This document shows positions 38,179 through 47,778 of a stretch of 64,000 nucleotides of DNA, one piece after another (the stretch's first letter is position 1; every line of letters starts with the position of its first letter). Location of the stretch: the NCBI RefSeq assembly GCF_019711195.1, contig NZ_CP081299.1, positions 3,038,001 through 3,102,000 of the forward strand, given 5' to 3'. The notes under the pieces are model-generated. The model was not told the origin of the DNA. It did no database searches and saw only the letters and a program-made list of their open reading frames with translations. The position numbers were made by a program, and so were the translations under genes. The DNA is from Dyadobacter sp. NIV53. Lineage in GTDB: Bacteria; Bacteroidota; Bacteroidia; Cytophagales; Spirosomataceae.

Positions 38179-38769
38179 CTAGCGAAGCGCCAGTTTAATT
38201 AATTGCTCCACGCTCATTTCCTGGCCCTCACGTTTAATGATTACATCGAGGCTTTTTTCCGCTGTTACTTTCGGAATTCCCAATGTTATTAAGGCTGCAA
38301 GTGCTTCACTTCGTATCGTGTTTGACTGGCTGCCGAAAGATTTAATTTCAGTTATACCAAATGCTTCCTTACGAATTTTATCCTTTAACTCTAAAATAAC
38401 TCTTTGGGCAGTTTTTAATCCGATCCCTTTAATGGACTGTATCAAACGCAAATCTTCATCAACGATACCTTGTCTGATTTCGTTGGATGACAGCGAGGAC
38501 AACATGACCAAAGCAGTAGATGGCCCAACACCCGAAATACCAATTAAATCTAAAAAAAGCCTTTTCTCATCAACTCCCCAAAAGCCGTACAAAATATGTG
38601 CGTCTTCACGGATATTCAAATAGGTGACCAGTTTACAACGCTCGCCATATTCAGGTAAAGATGTATAGGTTTGCAATGAAATCCTGATCTCGTAACCAAT
38701 TCCATTTACATCAATAATTGCATAAGCAGGATCTTTGTAAGTAACCGTTCCGTTAACGTAAGCAATCAT
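38179..38769 (-). CDS. ruvA: Holliday junction branch-migration protein RuvA
   Basis: 196 residues, usual size. RuvA tetramers bind four-way junctions and load the RuvB motor during recombination repair. Domain I is the N-terminal OB fold (MIAYVNGTVTYKDPAYAIID, NGIGYEIRIS); domain II has the two helix-hairpin-helix motifs (LIGISGVGPSTALVMLS and IQSIKGIGLKTAQRVILELK); domain III is the C-terminal RuvB-binding segment (EALAALITLGIPKVTAEKSL). It precedes sprA by 103 bases on the same strand. ruvB and ruvC are not adjacent. Confidence 0.97.
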   Translation of the reverse strand: MIAYVNGTVTYKDPAYAIIDVNGIGYEIRISLQTYTSLPEYGERCKLVTYLNIREDAHILYGFWGVDEKRLFLDLIGISGVGPSTALVMLSSLSSNEIRQGIVDEDLRLIQSIKGIGLKTAQRVILELKDKIRKEAFGITEIKSFGSQSNTIRSEALAALITLGIPKVTAEKSLDVIIKREGQEMSVEQLIKLALR

Positions 38770-38799
38770 ATATATAGTATGTGTATTTACAATCAGTTA

Positions 38800-40359
38800 T
38801 TAACTGGAAATAATTAGTTTTTGGCCCGGTTTAATCTCGTTTCCTCTTATCTTGTTAGCCTTTTTGAGGTGATCAAGCTGTAAACCATAACGTTGCGAAA
38901 TAGTCCACAAAGTATCACCATGCTGAACAGTGTGATAACGCATTTTTATCCCTCTGTCTTTTTTAACTTTTCGTTCCGGCTGGTCCAGATTTGCAAAATG
39001 TTCTTTTTTGGCAGGAACAACTTCTTTAACCTCTTTCATGATCACCAGTTTCTGCCCTTTTTTAATCACGCTTTTACGAAGGTGGTTCCATCTTTTCAAA
39101 TCGGCAACCTGTATTCTGTATTTTCTGGAAATGGATTGCAAAGTTTCTCCTCTTCTGACAATATGAGAAGATTTCTTTGTTTTACTGACCGTCGTAGAAG
39201 CTGATGACTGGTTGTCTTCAAATTCCTCCTCATCATCGTTGCTAACATAAGCATAAGGAAATGCAACACCTTTACTTAATGAATCGGTACGGCAACTGTC
39301 AGCCATCGCCATCATCATATTGGCAGCAATAAACTTACGCGTACAGGAGTCCATGATCGACAGCCTGTTACTAACCAGATAAGTATATTGTATACTTGGT
39401 ACTCTAAGTACGAAGTCCCTTGTTTGATCGGGAAGCAGGTTTTTTGTAATAGAAGGATTCAGTCTGCCCAGATCCTGAAAATCTATTCCGCTATTTTGGC
39501 AAAATGCAACGAGGTCAATATACCCGTTGATATGAATGGTATCATTAGGAATTTGATATTCAGGATTCTTAGCATAAATCCCATGATCATTTCCATAATT
39601 CATCATGTAGTTCATCGCTACATACTGAGGTACATAAGAGCGTGTTTCTTTTGGCAATGCATTATATATAGTCCAGAATGTAGTTCCATGCGAGCGGCGC
39701 ATAGCGCGTTTTATATTTCCGGGCCCTGTGTTATAAGAGGCAAGTGTAAGCTCCCAATCACCAAAAATATTGTAAAGCTGTTTAAGATATCTGCAGGCGG
39801 CATCCGTAGCTTTTACAGGTTCAAAGCGCTCATCGATATAACTATCCTGATAAAGTCCGAACTCACGGCCGGTCGCAGGCATAAACTGCCATAATCCTCC
39901 GGCTCTTGCGCGTGAAATTACTTTGGGGTTCAGGCCAGACTCAATCATGGATAAATATTTGAGCTCAGTTGGAAGGCCGTATTTCTGAAGTGTTTTTTCA
40001 AAAAGTGGAAAAAATACCGGCATTTTTTCCATCATGGTCTGTGTAAAGTCTGTCTTTTTATAAATAAAATATTCAACAAACTCATGGGAAGATTTATGAT
40101 AAGTGAGAGGAATTGATTTCTCAAGTCTTGCAAATCTTTCCCTCAGCAGTTTTTCAGGTATTGCAGGTGTTGCCCCTATTTCCTCAAGATCAGGTAATGG
40201 TAATCCGATCTCGTCCGCCGACACTGCCATAGCAAGTGTGTCTATTTGTTCCTGCTTTTCCTGTAGTATGGTTTGGAAAGCGCCAGCCGCAACAAACGGC
40301 GTATTATAAAATCCTGCACAAATGGCTCCAAGCCATAATAATTTTTTCGAAATCTTCAT
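38800..40359 (-). CDS. Membrane-bound lytic murein transglycosylase with LysM repeats (MltD-like)
   Basis: About 519 residues from the ATG at 40359, directly followed by a signal peptide (LLWLGAICAGFYNTPFVAAG). The frame is open upstream to 40455. The SLT domain (about 135-290) has the catalytic glutamate in LSMIESGLNPKVISRARAGG, then LWQFMPATGREFGL and LASYNTGPGNIKRAMRR. Two LysM modules follow (SSHIVRRGETLQSISRKYRI and MRYHTVQHGDTLWTISQRYG), which bind peptidoglycan. The enzyme cleaves glycan strands to 1,6-anhydro-muropeptides in the periplasm, for wall growth or insertion of large complexes. It is 30 bases upstream of ruvA. Confidence 0.92.
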   Translation of the reverse strand: MKISKKLLWLGAICAGFYNTPFVAAGAFQTILQEKQEQIDTLAMAVSADEIGLPLPDLEEIGATPAIPEKLLRERFARLEKSIPLTYHKSSHEFVEYFIYKKTDFTQTMMEKMPVFFPLFEKTLQKYGLPTELKYLSMIESGLNPKVISRARAGGLWQFMPATGREFGLYQDSYIDERFEPVKATDAACRYLKQLYNIFGDWELTLASYNTGPGNIKRAMRRSHGTTFWTIYNALPKETRSYVPQYVAMNYMMNYGNDHGIYAKNPEYQIPNDTIHINGYIDLVAFCQNSGIDFQDLGRLNPSITKNLLPDQTRDFVLRVPSIQYTYLVSNRLSIMDSCTRKFIAANMMMAMADSCRTDSLSKGVAFPYAYVSNDDEEEFEDNQSSASTTVSKTKKSSHIVRRGETLQSISRKYRIQVADLKRWNHLRKSVIKKGQKLVIMKEVKEVVPAKKEHFANLDQPERKVKKDRGIKMRYHTVQHGDTLWTISQRYGLQLDHLKKANKIRGNEIKPGQKLIISS

Positions 40360-40646
40360 CAATAATTGCTTTTGAAGGTTAATCAATTCCCGGTTTTCAA
40401 TGGCTTTATCTGTTGATAAAAAGTGACAGACATAAATCCTATTTATAATTTTCAATATCTGAAAATTAGCCTGTTGAATTAGAATAATCTCTAATACAGT
40501 AAATTACTGACTCTATTAAAGTAAGATATATTTTTTCTGCATTTTAGAATTCACTTTGGCACGGTTTTTTAATCTCACCAAGTGTTAATTCCGTATTTAC
40601 TATTTAAAAGACGAAAATAACGATATTTCTTAATTCAAGAATAATT

Positions 40647-42104
40647 TTAAGAGTTACTTTGCAACACTACATTATTTTTCTTCGTAATGGAAGACAGATA
40701 CTTTGTGAATGCAAACATTTTTTCTTCACCAAAAAAAGGAGCCATTACCTGAATTCCAATTGGCATACCACTTGTATCGGTACCATTAGGAATAGCAATG
40801 GCCGGATTCCCAACCACATTAGCCTGCACCGTAAAGATATCAGCAAGATACATTTGTAATGGGTCTTCTGTTTTCTCCCCAATTGTGAATGCAGTGGTGG
40901 GTGTCACCGGAGAAATCAGAAAATCAAACTGCTCAAAAAACTTTTGTGTTTCTTCCCGGACTAATCTTCTAACGCGCTGGGCTTTGGTATAGTATGCGTC
41001 ATAGTAATTTGCACTTAAAACAAAAGTACCCAACAGGATTCTTTTCCTCACCTCTTTTCCAAAACCTTCCGTTCTGGATTGCTTGTAAAGCGATTCCAGA
41101 TCCTTCGTTTGAGCAGAACGATGGCCATATCGGACACCATCAAATCTGGATAAATTAGAACTTGCCTCCGCAGTAGTAAGAATATAATAAGTAGGTAGTA
41201 AATAATCGAGTAACGGCATTTCTATCGGCTCCACCTCATGCCCGTCCGCTTTCAGCCGATTAATGATATCCAGTGTATTTTGCCTGATCTCAGGAGAAAT
41301 GGATTTACTTTCTATGGTTTCGCGTATGTATCCTATGCGCGCTTTCCCATTCCAGTCAGCAACTGAACTATATGAAGGAACGCCTTGAGGCGCAACTGTA
41401 CTATCAAATTCATCTGGCCCAGCCATTATTTCCAGCAAAAGTGCCGCATCTTCCACACTTTTGGTAATAGGGCCGATACTGTCAAAAGAAGAGGCATAAG
41501 CAACAAGGCCCCAGCGGGAAACACGTCCGTAGGATGGCTTCATCCCAACCACACCGCAAAAAGCGGCTGGCTGGCGAACCGATCCGCCTGTGTCACTTCC
41601 CAGAGATGCGTGGCATAAGCCAGCCTGGACGGCAACTGCGGAACCTCCGGATGAACCTCCGGGAACCTTGGAATTATCAGCAGCATTAAGAACAAACCCC
41701 AGTGAGGAGTTTTCATTGGAAGAACCCATAGCGAATTCATCACAATTCTGCCTGCCAATAACAATAGCGTCTTCATCCAGAAGGCGCTGAACTGCAGTAG
41801 CAGTATAAGGAGCTATATAAGAATTAAGAATCTGGCTACCAGCCTGCAATGCATGCCCTTTGTAGGAAAGTACGTCTTTAAGACCAATAATGAGGCCGGC
41901 AAGTCGCCCGGCAGTACCATCATTTATCTTTTCATCAATAAGAATTGCTGACTGTTTTGCTTCATCAGTGTAGACATCAACAAAGGCATTAAGATGAGCA
42001 TTGGACGCAATCCGTTCCAAATAATGATTAACCAACTGCACGCAGGTAAGACTTCCTTTGTGCAAATCATTCTGAATTTCTATTAGCGTAAAATACTCTT
42101 TCAA
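40647..42104 (-). CDS. gatA: Glutamyl-tRNA(Gln) amidotransferase subunit A
   Basis: 485 residues. It releases ammonia from glutamine to convert Glu-tRNA(Gln) (and Asp-tRNA(Asn) where needed) to the amidated form. The amidase Ser-cisSer-Lys triad is present: Lys in LIIGLKDVLSYKGH, the Ser-Gly-Gly loop KVPGGSSGGSAVAVQAG, and the catalytic serine in SLGSDTGGSVRQPAAFCG. The C-terminus (FAFTKYLSSITKKN) is normal. gatB and gatC are not adjacent, common in Bacteroidota. Upstream on the same strand lies tatA. Confidence 0.95.
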   Translation of the reverse strand: MKEYFTLIEIQNDLHKGSLTCVQLVNHYLERIASNAHLNAFVDVYTDEAKQSAILIDEKINDGTAGRLAGLIIGLKDVLSYKGHALQAGSQILNSYIAPYTATAVQRLLDEDAIVIGRQNCDEFAMGSSNENSSLGFVLNAADNSKVPGGSSGGSAVAVQAGLCHASLGSDTGGSVRQPAAFCGVVGMKPSYGRVSRWGLVAYASSFDSIGPITKSVEDAALLLEIMAGPDEFDSTVAPQGVPSYSSVADWNGKARIGYIRETIESKSISPEIRQNTLDIINRLKADGHEVEPIEMPLLDYLLPTYYILTTAEASSNLSRFDGVRYGHRSAQTKDLESLYKQSRTEGFGKEVRKRILLGTFVLSANYYDAYYTKAQRVRRLVREETQKFFEQFDFLISPVTPTTAFTIGEKTEDPLQMYLADIFTVQANVVGNPAIAIPNGTDTSGMPIGIQVMAPFFGEEKMFAFTKYLSSITKKNNVVLQSNS

Positions 42105-42141
42105 TGTATTAATATATTGGGTGGGGTTATAAATAAAGAAT

Positions 42142-42172
42142 CAGAGCCAATAAGTTAGACTTAACGGCTCTG
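42142..42172 (-). terminator. Hairpin between tatA and gatA
   Basis: A 7-bp stem (CAGAGCC / GGCTCTG) with a 17-base loop that can pair further; a T-rich stretch follows on the minus strand. It may end tatA transcription or reduce read-through to gatA. Confidence 0.5.
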
Positions 42173-42198
42173 GCTAGTACTACGACAAGATTAAAGGG

Positions 42199-42399
42199 TT
42201 ATTTAGGATCCTCCATACTTTTTTCGATATTTTCCTTTACGTCTTTGGTAGCGTTCTTAAACTCGTTAATACCCTGTCCCAAACCGCGCATCAGCTCAGG
42301 AATTTTCTTCGCACCGAAGAATAACAAAACGAACAATGCGACCAGAAAGATCTCTTGTCCACCCAATCCCATAAATGCCAAAACGGTTAATGATCCCAT
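42199..42399 (-). CDS. tatA: Twin-arginine translocase subunit TatA
   Basis: 66 residues. It has one N-terminal membrane helix (IFLVALFVLLFFGAKKIPEL), the conserved Phe-Gly at the helix end, an amphipathic helix (LMRGLGQGINEFKNATKDVK) and a short acidic tail. TatA oligomers form the conducting path for folded proteins with twin-arginine signals. tatC is not next to it. The length suits TatA/TatE; TatB would be longer. Confidence 0.92.
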   Translation of the reverse strand: MGSLTVLAFMGLGGQEIFLVALFVLLFFGAKKIPELMRGLGQGINEFKNATKDVKENIEKSMEDPK

Positions 42400-42479
42400 A
42401 TCTATTTTCTTTTTTATGTTTACAAAAATACTTATTCTTTTCTTAAAGAACTAAATTACTTCGAACTTTATCCTAGACT

Positions 42480-42911
42480 TTATCCTATATTAATCGTTTT
42501 TTCCTGTTTCTCCCACTCACTAAACTTATTAACATCGCTTCCAAGTGTTTTGATCAGCCATATCACCAGAGCGATATCATCTGTGATTCCTATTAATGGC
42601 AAAAAATCAGGTATGATATCAATCGGGGAAATGAAATAAATCAAAACTGCTACAATTGAAACCAGGCTTTTCCAGGGAAGACCTTTGTATTCTCCCGAAG
42701 CATATGCCTTCACCATCCGGATCAATAGCTGAACGTTACTTTGAAATTCTGCCATATTACCCTTAAAACCAACCGTATTCAGCTTACCCATTACCTGCTG
42801 TGCCAATTCCATCAACCGGGTTGCATTTCCGGCATATCGCCCCGCCTTTCCTTTTGCATTTTTAAAAAAAACGGATTTTAATATTTTTGTTATTAGTGAA
42901 TCATTATCCAT
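42480..42911 (-). CDS. YkvA-family (DUF1232) membrane protein
   Basis: About 143 residues from the ATG at 42911 (MDNDSLITKIL); the frame is open back to 42974. The DUF1232 core is YFISPIDIIPDFLPLIGITD followed by DIALVIWLIKTL, a hydrophobic hairpin found in YkvA-type proteins. Function is not established. It lies alone, 81 bases upstream of tatA on the same strand and divergent from mdh. Confidence 0.85.
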   Translation of the reverse strand: MDNDSLITKILKSVFFKNAKGKAGRYAGNATRLMELAQQVMGKLNTVGFKGNMAEFQSNVQLLIRMVKAYASGEYKGLPWKSLVSIVAVLIYFISPIDIIPDFLPLIGITDDIALVIWLIKTLGSDVNKFSEWEKQEKTINIG

Positions 42912-43097
42912 TTGGGAAAAATCAAAAGTGTTTGTTATGACAATATAACTATCTATGTACGCAAAAAATTGCACATTGGATTGCGACGTATTACTTTTCT
43001 GTCAAAAAATAAAATTCTTTATGGTTTTAACAAATTATGTATTCAAATTTAGGGCATATTTTAAAATACTGAGTTCTTAACATTAAATATATTCTTT

Positions 43098-44024
43098 ATG
43101 AAGATTACCGTCGTAGGTGCTGGTGCCGTAGGTGCAACCACAGCTGACAATATTATTCGTCGTGAGCTGGCCGAAGAAGTCGTATTATTGGATATCAAAG
43201 AGGGAGTAAGTGAAGGGAAGGCACTGGATATGTACCAAACGGCCGCTTTACTGGGATTTAATACCAAACCCATTGGCTCAACCAATGATTACGAAAAAAC
43301 CAAAGGCTCGGATGTCGTTGTGATTACCTCTGGCCTTCCCCGTAAGCCCGGCATGACACGTGAAGAATTAATTGGCATTAATGCAGGAATCGTTAAAGGT
43401 GTTACTGAAAATATTCTTAAGTATTCCCCAAAGGCCATCATCATTGTAGTTTCCAATCCGATGGATACAATGACTTACCTGGCATTTAAAGAATCGGGTA
43501 TTCCTAAAAAACGGTTGATCGGTATGGGTGGTGCCTTGGATAGCGCACGTTTTAAAACTTACCTGGCATTGGAAATGGATGTTTCCCCGCTGGATATCCA
43601 CGGCATGGTAATTGGCGGACACGGCGATACGACCATGATTCCTTTAACACGCCTTGCAACTTATAACGGCATACCGGTCAGCCGCTTTATATCACCTGAA
43701 AAACTGGAAAAAGTAGCTGCTGATACGATGGTGGGCGGAGCAACACTTACTAAATTAATAGGAACATCTGCGTGGTATGCTCCGGGTGCTGCAACATTAC
43801 TTCTGGTGGAGAGTATCGTTCGCAATCAAAAGAGAATTGTGCCGTGCAGTGTGTATCTGAATGGAGAATACGGACAAAAAGATATTTGCATGGGTGTACC
43901 TGTTGTTCTAGGCCGTAACGGCTGGGAAAAGATAATTAATATAAGGCTAAGTGATGCTGAAAAAGCGGCGTTTGAAAAATCAGCTGAGGCTGTAAGATCT
44001 ATGAATGGCGCGCTAAGCCTTTAA
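43098..44024 (+). CDS. mdh: Malate dehydrogenase (LDH-like type)
   Basis: 308 residues. It interconverts malate and oxaloacetate with NAD in the citric acid cycle. NAD-binding motif VVGAGAVGATTADNI; substrate arginines in SGLPRKPGMTREEL; NPMDTMTYLAF; catalytic histidine in VIGGHGDTTMIPL. The arginine loop (RKPGMTR) marks malate instead of lactate preference. The start ATG at 43098 follows an AT-rich leader, and the gene ends at a strong terminator, so it is a single-gene unit. Confidence 0.96.
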   Translation: MKITVVGAGAVGATTADNIIRRELAEEVVLLDIKEGVSEGKALDMYQTAALLGFNTKPIGSTNDYEKTKGSDVVVITSGLPRKPGMTREELIGINAGIVKGVTENILKYSPKAIIIVVSNPMDTMTYLAFKESGIPKKRLIGMGGALDSARFKTYLALEMDVSPLDIHGMVIGGHGDTTMIPLTRLATYNGIPVSRFISPEKLEKVAADTMVGGATLTKLIGTSAWYAPGAATLLLVESIVRNQKRIVPCSVYLNGEYGQKDICMGVPVVLGRNGWEKIINIRLSDAEKAAFEKSAEAVRSMNGALSL

Positions 44025-44040
44025 AGTCCAAATTGTTTCT

Positions 44041-44076
44041 AAAAACCGGCCCTCGAAAAATCAGGGCCGGTTTTTT
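44041..44076 (+). terminator. Rho-independent terminator after mdh
   Basis: A 13-bp stem (AAAAACCGGCCCT with AGGGCCGGTTTTT), 9-base loop and a T run, 17 bases after the mdh stop. Confidence 0.93.
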
Positions 44077-44399
44077 ATTTTATAACCCTTCTAGGTTTTG
44101 TTAATTCATACAATATTTTCTAATAAAGTTTGGGTGTATTCGAAATCACTTCTTAGAATAATTAAATTTTTTTAATTATTGATTGATGAATTGTGAAATA
44201 TTGTTAAAAAACCCTGCTCATGCAATCTGTTACAATATATTGAACTATGTAAAGAAAGCAATTTATAATTCCAATATACGGTAGGATTATATAGTTTAAT
44301 TCTGCAACTTGCATGCTTTAAAATATTTTATTCACCAGTTATTAAACTGTTTCAATCAATTTTAACATCAATTTACTATTTAAGCCACAGATTCTATTT
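44077..44399. other. Long AT-rich leader region before the TonB receptor
   Basis: 323 bases without a gene. A perfect 10-bp AT-only inverted repeat (44157-44166 with 44171-44180, 4-base loop) is the only structure I see. A promoter for the receptor must lie here, but no clean TTTG/TAnnTTTG pair was found. Confidence 0.4.
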
Positions 44400-47300
44400 A
44401 TGAGAAAATTACTAATTCTACTTATTATGACCTTTGTCTCTTCTGCTATATACGCACAAGGAATAAAAGGTAAAGTTACTGATGCCAAAACCGGAGCTGG
44501 TCTTCCAGGTGTATCCATTCTGATTCAGGGTACAAACAATGGAACCGCTACAGACGCTGATGGGAATTACAACCTTAACATTGCCGATGGAAGTTACAAA
44601 CTGAGCGCAAGCTTTATTGGTTTTACCACCCAGACTGTTGATGTGAAAGTAAGCGGAACAACAGAATTGAACATTGCACTTGCAGAAGGCACTGCTACAC
44701 TGGACGAGATTGTCGTTACAGGTTCAAGAGCCGGTGGACGTGTTAATACAGAAAGCCCGGTTCCGGTTGACGTAATCAACGTGGCACAAATGACTACTCA
44801 GGTTCCTCAGAACAACCTGAACCAGATCATGAACATCGTTGCTCCATCTTTTACCTCAAATACAGCAACGGTTGCCGATGGAACTGACCATATTGACCCG
44901 GCTCAGCTACGTGGCTTGGGCCCGGATCAGGTTTTGGTATTATTAAACGGAAAGAGAAGACATACTTCTTCTTTGGTAAACGTAAACGGTACTCCGGGAC
45001 GTGGATCTGTTGGTACGGATTTAAATGCAATGCCGGCATATGCTATTGAAAAAATCGAAGTATTGCGTGACGGTGCATCTGCACAGTATGGTTCTGATGC
45101 CATTGCGGGTGTTATCAACGTAAAAATGAAAGAATCGACGGGTAAATTGAATATGTCTCTTTACAGCGGTGCTAACTTTTCTCACGGTTCTAACGATCAC
45201 ACTGGTGGAATGGACGGAGAAAATCTTCAGATTGATGCTAACTATGGTGTTAGAATTGCCAAGAAAGGTTTTATCAACTTTACAGCATCTGCACTGACAA
45301 GAAAACCAACTTACCGTGCTGACTTCGCAACGGGTAACATATTCAATGCTTACAATGCCATTGAATATAGAGTAAAGCAAAGTGGCGGAAATGTTGGCGG
45401 GTTGGTTAATGATGTTGCGGCAATCAAACAAGGTGCATTAGGCGTGAGTTATCTGGATGCGGCAACGCAATCTTCCATTGCTGCTGCAAGTTCAATTGGT
45501 GATTTACAAAAAGTACTTGGCGCTGACGTAACAGACAACGAATTGGCATTTAGAGGATTACAAAGAAGAGACTTCAACATGCGTATTGGTCAGTCTGAAT
45601 TGAAAAGTATTCAACTTTTCGCAAACATGGCTGTACCAATTAACGAAAACCACGAGTTTTACGCATTTGGTGGCTACGGAAAGAGAAAAGGAAACGCAGC
45701 AGGTTTTTACAGAAGACCAAACCAGGCTCGTACCTTTACAGGTATTTTCATCAATGGTTTCCTTCCAGAGATTCACTCTGACGTTATTGATGCTTCTGCG
45801 GCAGCTGGTGTTCGTGGTAAATTAGGCCTGTTCAATTATGATTTGAGTAATACATTTGGTTCTAACACATTTAATTATGGAGTAGAAAACACGGTAAACA
45901 CAACCCTTTTGCAAAACTCTCCTACTGTTTTCAAAGCTGGTGGATTAAATTTCAAGCAAAACACGGTTAACCTTGATTTGAGCCGTAAATTTGACGTACT
46001 GTCTGGCTTGAATCTTGCTTTCGGTGGTGAGGCTCGTTTTGAGTCATACAGAATTAAAGCAGGTGACGAAAACTCATGGGCACGTTATGATGTGAATGGC
46101 AAAGTTATTACCTCATCTACACAATCTCCGCCAACTGATTTCTTTGGCGCAGCACGTCCGGGCGGATCTCAGGTGTTCCCAGGTTTCAGACCGGAAAATG
46201 CAGCAGAAACGAAAGACGCCAACCGTCAAAGTGTTGCTGTATATGTAGATACAGAATTGGAAGTAACCAGCAAATGGTTACTTGAAGGAGCAATCCGTTT
46301 TGAAAATTATTCAGATTTTGGTAGTACAACCAATTTCAAATTGGCTACACGTTACAAACTGACTGACAATATCAATCTTCGTGGTGCTGTGTCAACTGGT
46401 TTCCGTGCACCTTCTCTTGCTCAAATTTACTTTAACTCTACTTCGACTCAATTCGTAGGTGGTGTTCCTTTTGAAGTAGGTACATTCAGCAATGCATCTG
46501 ATGCTGCTAATTTATTGGGTATACCTAAGTTGAAACAAGAAGAATCTAAAAGTTTCAGTGCAGGTTTTACGGCTAAAATACCAAGCTCGAATTTGACAAT
46601 TACAGCGGATGGTTATTTCGTTCGTATTAACGACAGAGTAATCTTAACGGATCAGTTCTCACGTCCAAGCGGAACTGTAACTGGTTCGGCATTGGAACTG
46701 CAGCAATTGTTTGATAAGGCAAATGCAACCGCGGCTACTTTCTTCTCTAACGCGATCAACACACAGTCAAAAGGTATAGACATGGTGATTTCTCACAGAG
46801 CAAGGTTTGACAACGGTGCAACATTGAGAACGGATCTTGCCGGTACAGTTTCACAAACCAAACAAGTTGGTGATATCAAAGCGTCTAAAATCCTTGCAGA
46901 CAACGGACAGATCAACAACTATTACTCTGAAGCTAACAGAATTTATCTTCAGCAGGCGATTCCTCGCGTGAAGTTTAACTGGAGCCATACGTTAAGCGTT
47001 AAGAAATTTGACCTGTTCCTTAGAAATGCATACTTCGGAAAAGTTACGGATCCTAATACAGTTGACGTAAATGGTGATGGTTTCATCGGTGCTACTATCG
47101 TTAACGGACAAGCTGTTGAAAACGAGCACCCTATTTGGGGAGGAAGATTGATCACAGACCTTTCTGTTGGATATCAGATTGCAAAATTTGTTAAAGTTGT
47201 TGTAGGAGCTAACAACCTGTTCGATATCTATCCGGACAGAAACTACAACTCAATCACTGCTAAAAGACCAACCGGTGTATCGGAAGGAAAAGTACTTTAT

Positions 47301-47420
47301 GGCGCAGCTGCTTCAACAGTTGATTTGTCAAACGCAAACCAATTCGTTTATTCAAGAAATACTTCTCAATTCGGTATGAACGGAAGATTCTTGTTCGCTC
47401 GTCTGAACTTTACATTTTAA
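44400..47420 (+). CDS. TonB-dependent receptor, stand-alone (not SusC type)
   Basis: 1006 residues. Signal peptide (LLILLIMTFVSSAIYAQ), carboxypeptidase-regulatory-like domain (about 22-95, KGKVTDAKTGAGLPGVSI), TonB box (DEIVVTGSR, about 102-110), plug domain with LRGLGPDQVLVLLNGKRRH and EVLRDGASAQYGSDAIAGVI, then a barrel of about 22 strands ending in FARLNFTF. The plug looks like those of receptors for small compounds (LNGKRRH and the long 'SDAIAGVIN' form), not the SusC signature DGVxxxxxDA. No SusD follows. The substrate is unknown. It is a single-gene unit with a terminator, located between mdh and the regulator of the GH144 locus. Confidence 0.92.
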   Translation: MRKLLILLIMTFVSSAIYAQGIKGKVTDAKTGAGLPGVSILIQGTNNGTATDADGNYNLNIADGSYKLSASFIGFTTQTVDVKVSGTTELNIALAEGTATLDEIVVTGSRAGGRVNTESPVPVDVINVAQMTTQVPQNNLNQIMNIVAPSFTSNTATVADGTDHIDPAQLRGLGPDQVLVLLNGKRRHTSSLVNVNGTPGRGSVGTDLNAMPAYAIEKIEVLRDGASAQYGSDAIAGVINVKMKESTGKLNMSLYSGANFSHGSNDHTGGMDGENLQIDANYGVRIAKKGFINFTASALTRKPTYRADFATGNIFNAYNAIEYRVKQSGGNVGGLVNDVAAIKQGALGVSYLDAATQSSIAAASSIGDLQKVLGADVTDNELAFRGLQRRDFNMRIGQSELKSIQLFANMAVPINENHEFYAFGGYGKRKGNAAGFYRRPNQARTFTGIFINGFLPEIHSDVIDASAAAGVRGKLGLFNYDLSNTFGSNTFNYGVENTVNTTLLQNSPTVFKAGGLNFKQNTVNLDLSRKFDVLSGLNLAFGGEARFESYRIKAGDENSWARYDVNGKVITSSTQSPPTDFFGAARPGGSQVFPGFRPENAAETKDANRQSVAVYVDTELEVTSKWLLEGAIRFENYSDFGSTTNFKLATRYKLTDNINLRGAVSTGFRAPSLAQIYFNSTSTQFVGGVPFEVGTFSNASDAANLLGIPKLKQEESKSFSAGFTAKIPSSNLTITADGYFVRINDRVILTDQFSRPSGTVTGSALELQQLFDKANATAATFFSNAINTQSKGIDMVISHRARFDNGATLRTDLAGTVSQTKQVGDIKASKILADNGQINNYYSEANRIYLQQAIPRVKFNWSHTLSVKKFDLFLRNAYFGKVTDPNTVDVNGDGFIGATIVNGQAVENEHPIWGGRLITDLSVGYQIAKFVKVVVGANNLFDIYPDRNYNSITAKRPTGVSEGKVLYGAAASTVDLSNANQFVYSRNTSQFGMNGRFLFARLNFTF

Positions 47421-47456
47421 TACCAGACAATCTGATCGGATTATTGAATAAGTCAT

Positions 47457-47498
47457 AAACAAAAATGGGCAGCCTTAACCGGTTGCCCATTTTTGTTT
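47457..47498 (+). terminator. Rho-independent terminator after the TonB receptor
   Basis: A perfect 15-bp stem (AAACAAAAATGGGCA with TGCCCATTTTTGTTT) and a 12-base loop, 36 bases after the stop; the T run is inside the stem. Confidence 0.88.
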
Positions 47499-47778
47499 AT
47501 GAAGTAATCACTCGTATCGGATTTGATATTGCATGGCCACACCGTGCAATAGGTAATTTGTAAAAGTGAATTTTACAAAATGTGAACCGGAAGTATTAAG
47601 ATTGTACCGAATATCATTTTTGATCTTAATCGTCAGCTGGATTTACCTAACGTAAAACAACTGACAAAGTGAGTACTAATATTGTAATTGCTCTAAACAT
47701 AGACAAAATTTATAAAGATTTTGTAAACGAATAGCGGACGATATTCCTAATAAAAGATTAAATTAAAAGTCAGTTGAA
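47499..47778. other. Intergenic region before the Reg_prop regulator
   Basis: 280 bases, no gene. Two inverted repeats stand out: TTGCATGG / CCGTGCAA at 47529-47549 (one G-T mismatch), and ATTAAGAT (47595-47602) / ATCTTAAT (47623-47630). Either could be an operator or a leader hairpin for the regulator. Confidence 0.4.
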